A program made the translations under genes and the position numbers. A stretch of DNA of 15,926 nt from Nitrospiraceae bacterium UBA2600 (GTDB taxonomy: Bacteria > Nitrospirota > Thermodesulfovibrionia > Thermodesulfovibrionales > Thermodesulfovibrionaceae), in NCBI GenBank assembly GCA_002339325.1, contig DDKK01000044.1, positions 1 to 15,926 on the forward strand, given 5' to 3'. Below, in pieces: positions 13,157 to 15,926 of this stretch. Below the pieces are notes generated by a model. It saw nothing but the letters and a program-made list of their open reading frames with translations, had not been told where the DNA came from and did not search any database. Each line of letters opens with the position of its first letter. Within the stretch, counting starts at the first letter, position 1.

Positions 13157-14205
13157 ATCTTTGCCTCGGATTCTCTTATTAATGAAGTAAGAACTTCTTT
13201 GAGATTTATTTTTGCCATACAGGTGCGGGAACATCTACCACAGCCTGTGCAGAATACCATACCATATCGGTCAATATGATATCTAAATTTTCTGTAGAAA
13301 CGATGTCTCTGTCTGGCAGAACGCTCTTTTCTAAAATCATGCCCACCTGCGACTTTTGCAAAAGGGTCGAGCTGACAGGAAAACCAAACTCTGTAGCGCT
13401 CACCTGCTTTGAGAGTTAGGTCTACTTCCTCTTTAATATCAAAGCAGTAACAGGTAGGGCAGACAGCTGTGCAGTTGCCACAGCTAAGACACTTCTGCTC
13501 GAGTTCTTTCCATACATTGGCATTAAAAGAACGGTCAAAAAGGTCTGGAAGATATCTTCGTTCAGTTGGAATTTCATTGTTGAATATCTTCATTTTGTTA
13601 TTTCTAAGGATTTTAAGCTCTTCAAGTTGAGCTATCGAGGCATCTTTAAAAATATCTGTTTTTTCAATTATGTCCATGCCTTTGGAAGAATGAATATGTA
13701 CTATGAAATATTCACTTAGCTCCGTAAACATTAGGTCATAGCCTGTCGTAGGCATATGTGCCCCTACGAAAGAACAACTCGCATATTCGTCACAGTAATC
13801 ATTGCATTCTATACCTATTATAGTAACGTGTTTTTTCCTAATCAGATAGGCTGTGTCTTTTGGCTTATCCGAAAGGACCATGTTCAGACACTTTATACCC
13901 GCTATATCACAGGTGTGAACTCCAAAGATAATTAGATTTTCGTATTCTGTAACAGGTTCAACCTTTAACTCATCCTCTATGAAGAATTGAAGTATATTCT
14001 CTTTTTTAGGGAGAAAAAATTTTTTGGGTGGAATGATAGTTGGTATATACTTAATACTTACTTCATCGGCTGATTTTATATTTTGAAAGACATAATTATT
14101 AAATCCTTTGGATACAGGTGCATAAACATTTGCTATTGGTATGAGGCTATTTATAAAATCTTTCAGTAATGACTTTTCCAGTAGCTTATATTGTTCAATT
14201 TTCAT
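13138..14205 (-). CDS. hydB: Group 3b hydrogenase beta subunit, 4Fe-4S protein
   Basis: Iron-sulfur subunit linking the flavoprotein HydG to the hydrogenase dimer. Family members also contribute to sulfur or polysulfide reduction in Pyrococcus. The 355-residue protein has two ferredoxin-type motifs: CLSCGNCTAVCPTC (Cys239, 242, 245, 249) and CTGCGRCSRTCMAKI (Cys319, 322, 325, 329). Earlier cysteines in GIECNDYCDEYASCSF (Cys134, 138, 144) and in HTCDIAGIKC are typical of the family N-terminal domain. It is the first gene of hydBGDA. The ATG at 14205 lies about 20 nt after the predicted transcription start, with a moderate GGGGA ribosome site. Its 3' end overlaps hydG by 19 bp. Confidence 0.92.
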   Translation of the reverse strand: MKIEQYKLLEKSLLKDFINSLIPIANVYAPVSKGFNNYVFQNIKSADEVSIKYIPTIIPPKKFFLPKKENILQFFIEDELKVEPVTEYENLIIFGVHTCDIAGIKCLNMVLSDKPKDTAYLIRKKHVTIIGIECNDYCDEYASCSFVGAHMPTTGYDLMFTELSEYFIVHIHSSKGMDIIEKTDIFKDASIAQLEELKILRNNKMKIFNNEIPTERRYLPDLFDRSFNANVWKELEQKCLSCGNCTAVCPTCYCFDIKEEVDLTLKAGERYRVWFSCQLDPFAKVAGGHDFRKERSARQRHRFYRKFRYHIDRYGMVFCTGCGRCSRTCMAKINLKEVLTSLIRESEAKIWRKWL

Positions 14206-14232
14206 TGATTCCCCAAAGAAAAAGATTACCCG

Positions 14233-14262
14233 ATTATAAATTTTTTAGAAATTTTTTGTCAA
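14233..14262 (-). promoter_or_regulatory. Strong sigma70-type promoter of the hydBGDA operon
   Basis: On the minus strand TTGACA (14257-14262) and TATAAT (14233-14238) are both perfect consensus hexamers, separated by an 18-bp A/T-tract spacer. Transcription would start near 14226, giving a leader of about 20 nt to hydB. The A/T tracts in and upstream of the promoter may act as UP-like or curved DNA. Confidence 0.8.
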
Positions 14263-14264
14263 CA

Positions 14265-14282
14265 TACGGCAAAAAATTACCG
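14265..14282. promoter_or_regulatory. Imperfect ACGG/CCGT dyad upstream of the hyd -35
   Basis: The 18-mer running from ACGGCAA to TTACCGT has six of nine symmetric pairs. It ends two bases upstream of the hyd -35 hexamer on the transcribed strand. Position and symmetry suit a regulator-binding site, but it matches no operator I recognise. Confidence 0.25.
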
Positions 14283-14347
14283 TTTAGTTGCTTTGATTGA
14301 AAAAAGAGGAAAAGAGCTATTCGAATAAAATCAGAAGATTAAGGTTA

Positions 14348-14386
14348 TATAGAAAGAGAGAGGTGCTAAGCCTCTCTCTTTCTATA
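14348..14386 (-). terminator. 16-bp perfect hairpin after the GltB-like gene
   Basis: TATAGAAAGAGAGAGG (14348-14363) is fully complementary to CCTCTCTCTTTCTATA (14371-14386) with a 7-base loop. It lies 9 bases past the stop codon of the GltB-like gene. Neither strand has a T-tract after the stem, so it may be a non-canonical terminator or an mRNA 3'-end stabiliser separating this gene from the hydrogenase operon. Confidence 0.6.
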
Positions 14387-14395
14387 GTGTTATAG

Positions 14396-15926
14396 TTAGC
14401 CGAGAAGGATTTTTTGGGCTTCCTCCATGTCAGCTTCCATGACATACGGAATGCCTGTGACTTCAGCAGCCTCTTTTGTAAGAGCCACAAGGTCGTTTCT
14501 GTCGAGATACTCAATTGAGAATTTCCTTGCTCCTGCCATAAGTTGCTTTAGTCCCAGGGTTAATCTGTCTGCAAATGTATACATGGCTATAGCACCCCAA
14601 GGAAGCTTTTTGAAGGACTTTCCATATTTGTTTTTGAGTATCTCTGTAGTAATGAAGATTTCCTCTACAGAGTTTCCATATTTTGCTATATCTGCTGGGA
14701 GCTTACCGTCCTCATACCACTTCTGAATATTTTTGCCAACGAAAGCGGGTATCATAAGTGCCCTTCCCATGCAAACTGCCTTGAAATATGGTGCTCCGAG
14801 GGCTAATGCTTTGAATATATGGTCTTCAAGAGAAAAACCACCTGCGATTGCAAGGTCTGGCACATATTTTTTCTTTTCTGCCAGTTGTTTTGCGAAGTTG
14901 TATGCAATAGACTGTAAATAGATAGTTGGAATGCCCCACTCATTCATCATTCTCCAGGGGCTCATTCCTGTTCCGCCTCCAGCACCATCAATGGTTACAA
15001 GGTCAATTCCTGCGTCAGAGGCAAAGCGGATTGCTCTTGCAAGGTCAGTAATTCTGTAAGCACCTGTTTTAAGAGATACAAACTTTGCACCTGCTTTTCT
15101 GTAATGTTTAACGGCTTTTTCAAAGCTTTCGTATTCTACCATACCAAGTCTTGAGTGTCTCTCGAACTCTTTGAATTCTCCGGCTTTGTAAGCTTTCTGA
15201 ACAATCGGGTCTTCAGGGTCTGGAAGGACAATATAGCCTCTTCTTTTCAACTCAAGAGCTCTTTCAAGGCTCTTAAGTTTAACCTCTCCACCAATATCCT
15301 TTGCTCCCTGTCCCCATTTAAGCTCAATACAACTGACTCCAAGCTTTTCAATGGCGTACTCAGCTGAAGCAAGGCGTGTATCCTCAACGTTTTGTTGAAG
15401 AATTATCTCACCATATCCATCATACCAATCCTTAAAGCATTTAACTCTTCTTTCAAGCTCTGGAGATTTTGTGACTTTGCCTTTTTTGTCAAATTCGGCC
15501 TTTGGGTCCATTCCAACAACATTCTCACCAATGACTACCATAATTCCTGAAATAGCAGCACCAATTGCAAGGCCTTCCCAGTTGTCCTTTGCTATATCAG
15601 TAGAACCTAAAGCACCCGTAAATACAGGCACACGAAGCTTAATCTTATAGTTTTTGCCTATTTCTCTTTCAATGTTGACAGCTGGAAATGTTGCTTTATC
15701 AGGGTCTGGTTCAACTCCTACAGCACCAACACAGGTTCCCTGAATATTTAGGTGTGAATAGTCAACGGGGTATTTTTTAGTTGCACCGGCGGTTACTTTT
15801 CCAAAGGGAGCTGGATATACTACTTCTCTTCCTCTGAAAGAAGATTTGCCAATCTCACAGAATCCTGGACATCCATCAAGACAGACCGAACAAATTCCTG
15901 AATAGGGTGCTGGGTCAGAGACCCTG
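14396..15926 (-). CDS. FMN-binding glutamate synthase-like protein, partial (start outside window)
   Basis: The frame is open from the right edge (first full codon at 15925-15923) to the stop at 14396-14398, giving 509 visible residues. It matches the FMN/synthase domain of glutamate synthases: VTIDGAGGGTGMSP followed by WRMMNEWGIPT, DLAIAGGFSLEDHIFKALALGA and CMGRALMIPAFVGK are the TIM-barrel FMN and substrate regions. There is no glutaminase domain. The CxxxxxCxxxxC-type 3Fe-4S motif of canonical GltB is not visible after the GRA loop. Near the visible N-terminus CSVCLDGCPGFC (15857-15892) has four closely spaced cysteines that could bind an Fe-S cluster. A GTG at 15631 is an internal valine, not the start, because homologous-looking sequence continues upstream. 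The acceptor and donor are uncertain; ammonium- or ferredoxin-linked glutamate synthesis is a guess from family. Confidence 0.82.
   Translation of the reverse strand, partial: RVSDPAPYSGICSVCLDGCPGFCEIGKSSFRGREVVYPAPFGKVTAGATKKYPVDYSHLNIQGTCVGAVGVEPDPDKATFPAVNIEREIGKNYKIKLRVPVFTGALGSTDIAKDNWEGLAIGAAISGIMVVIGENVVGMDPKAEFDKKGKVTKSPELERRVKCFKDWYDGYGEIILQQNVEDTRLASAEYAIEKLGVSCIELKWGQGAKDIGGEVKLKSLERALELKRRGYIVLPDPEDPIVQKAYKAGEFKEFERHSRLGMVEYESFEKAVKHYRKAGAKFVSLKTGAYRITDLARAIRFASDAGIDLVTIDGAGGGTGMSPWRMMNEWGIPTIYLQSIAYNFAKQLAEKKKYVPDLAIAGGFSLEDHIFKALALGAPYFKAVCMGRALMIPAFVGKNIQKWYEDGKLPADIAKYGNSVEEIFITTEILKNKYGKSFKKLPWGAIAMYTFADRLTLGLKQLMAGARKFSIEYLDRNDLVALTKEAAEVTGIPYVMEADMEEAQKILLG

Noticed and set aside
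13157..13234. Extended N-terminus of HydG
   Set aside because: The extra 26 residues overlap the hydB Fe-S coding frame and are unlike the family; the ATG at 13156 has a ribosome site and the usual N-terminus.
14206..14395. Small gene between the GltB-like gene and hydB
   Set aside because: The only frames there are short and lack ribosome sites; the space is filled by a promoter, a dyad and a hairpin.

Overview
The window looks like chromosome of an AT-rich, thermophilic, strictly anaerobic Gram-negative bacterium. The gene set fits Thermodesulfovibrio-type Nitrospirota best. This is inference from the overall look of the proteins (LPS genes, cytoplasmic NAD(P)-linked NiFe hydrogenase, orange-protein-like metal-cofactor genes, GltB-like FMN protein); no search was run.

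Layout. (1) Positions 1-354, + strand: C-terminal part of a SAM methyltransferase, split by a frameshift at an A7 run. (2) 399-3559, + strand: envelope operon kdsD-lptF-lptG, tightly coupled. (3) 3566-6924, - strand: four-gene operon, transcribed as class II aldolase, phosphofructokinase, small TOPRIM protein, YraN-like protein. The last three genes overlap one another at their joints; the aldolase and phosphofructokinase are 8 nt apart. (4) 6925-7450: intergenic region with a candidate Fur-family operator embedded in a sigma70-like promoter, then a 339-bp MITE-like element. The element has inverted terminal repeats and carries five GTCATTCCGAG-type palindromic units. (5) 7451-10222, + strand: metal-cofactor cluster. 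It holds a DUF5320-like protein, an intact NifX/MTH1175-like protein with a His/Cys tail, a second NifX-like gene broken by a frameshift, an Mrp/Nbp35-type ATPase, a metallo-beta-lactamase-fold protein and a methyltransferase remnant. The set resembles orange-protein gene clusters of sulfate reducers. (6) 10249-14205, - strand: complete hydBGDA operon for a group 3b NiFe (sulf)hydrogenase behind a near-perfect sigma70 promoter. (7) 14396-15926, - strand: FMN-binding glutamate-synthase-like protein, 5' end outside the window, ending at a 16-bp perfect hairpin.

How the parts work together. The kdsD product supplies a Kdo precursor, and LptF/LptG are the permease of the LPS exporter. The aldolase and phosphofructokinase are adjacent steps of glycolysis/gluconeogenesis. 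The hydrogenase exchanges electrons between H2 and NAD(P)H through HydA/HydD (catalytic) and HydG/HydB (flavin and Fe-S). The region 7046-10222 is the least ordinary part: an iron-type operator, a non-autonomous mobile element in the leader, orphan element ends, and a cluster of putative metal-cluster handling genes, two of them damaged. No rRNA, tRNA or CRISPR array was seen.
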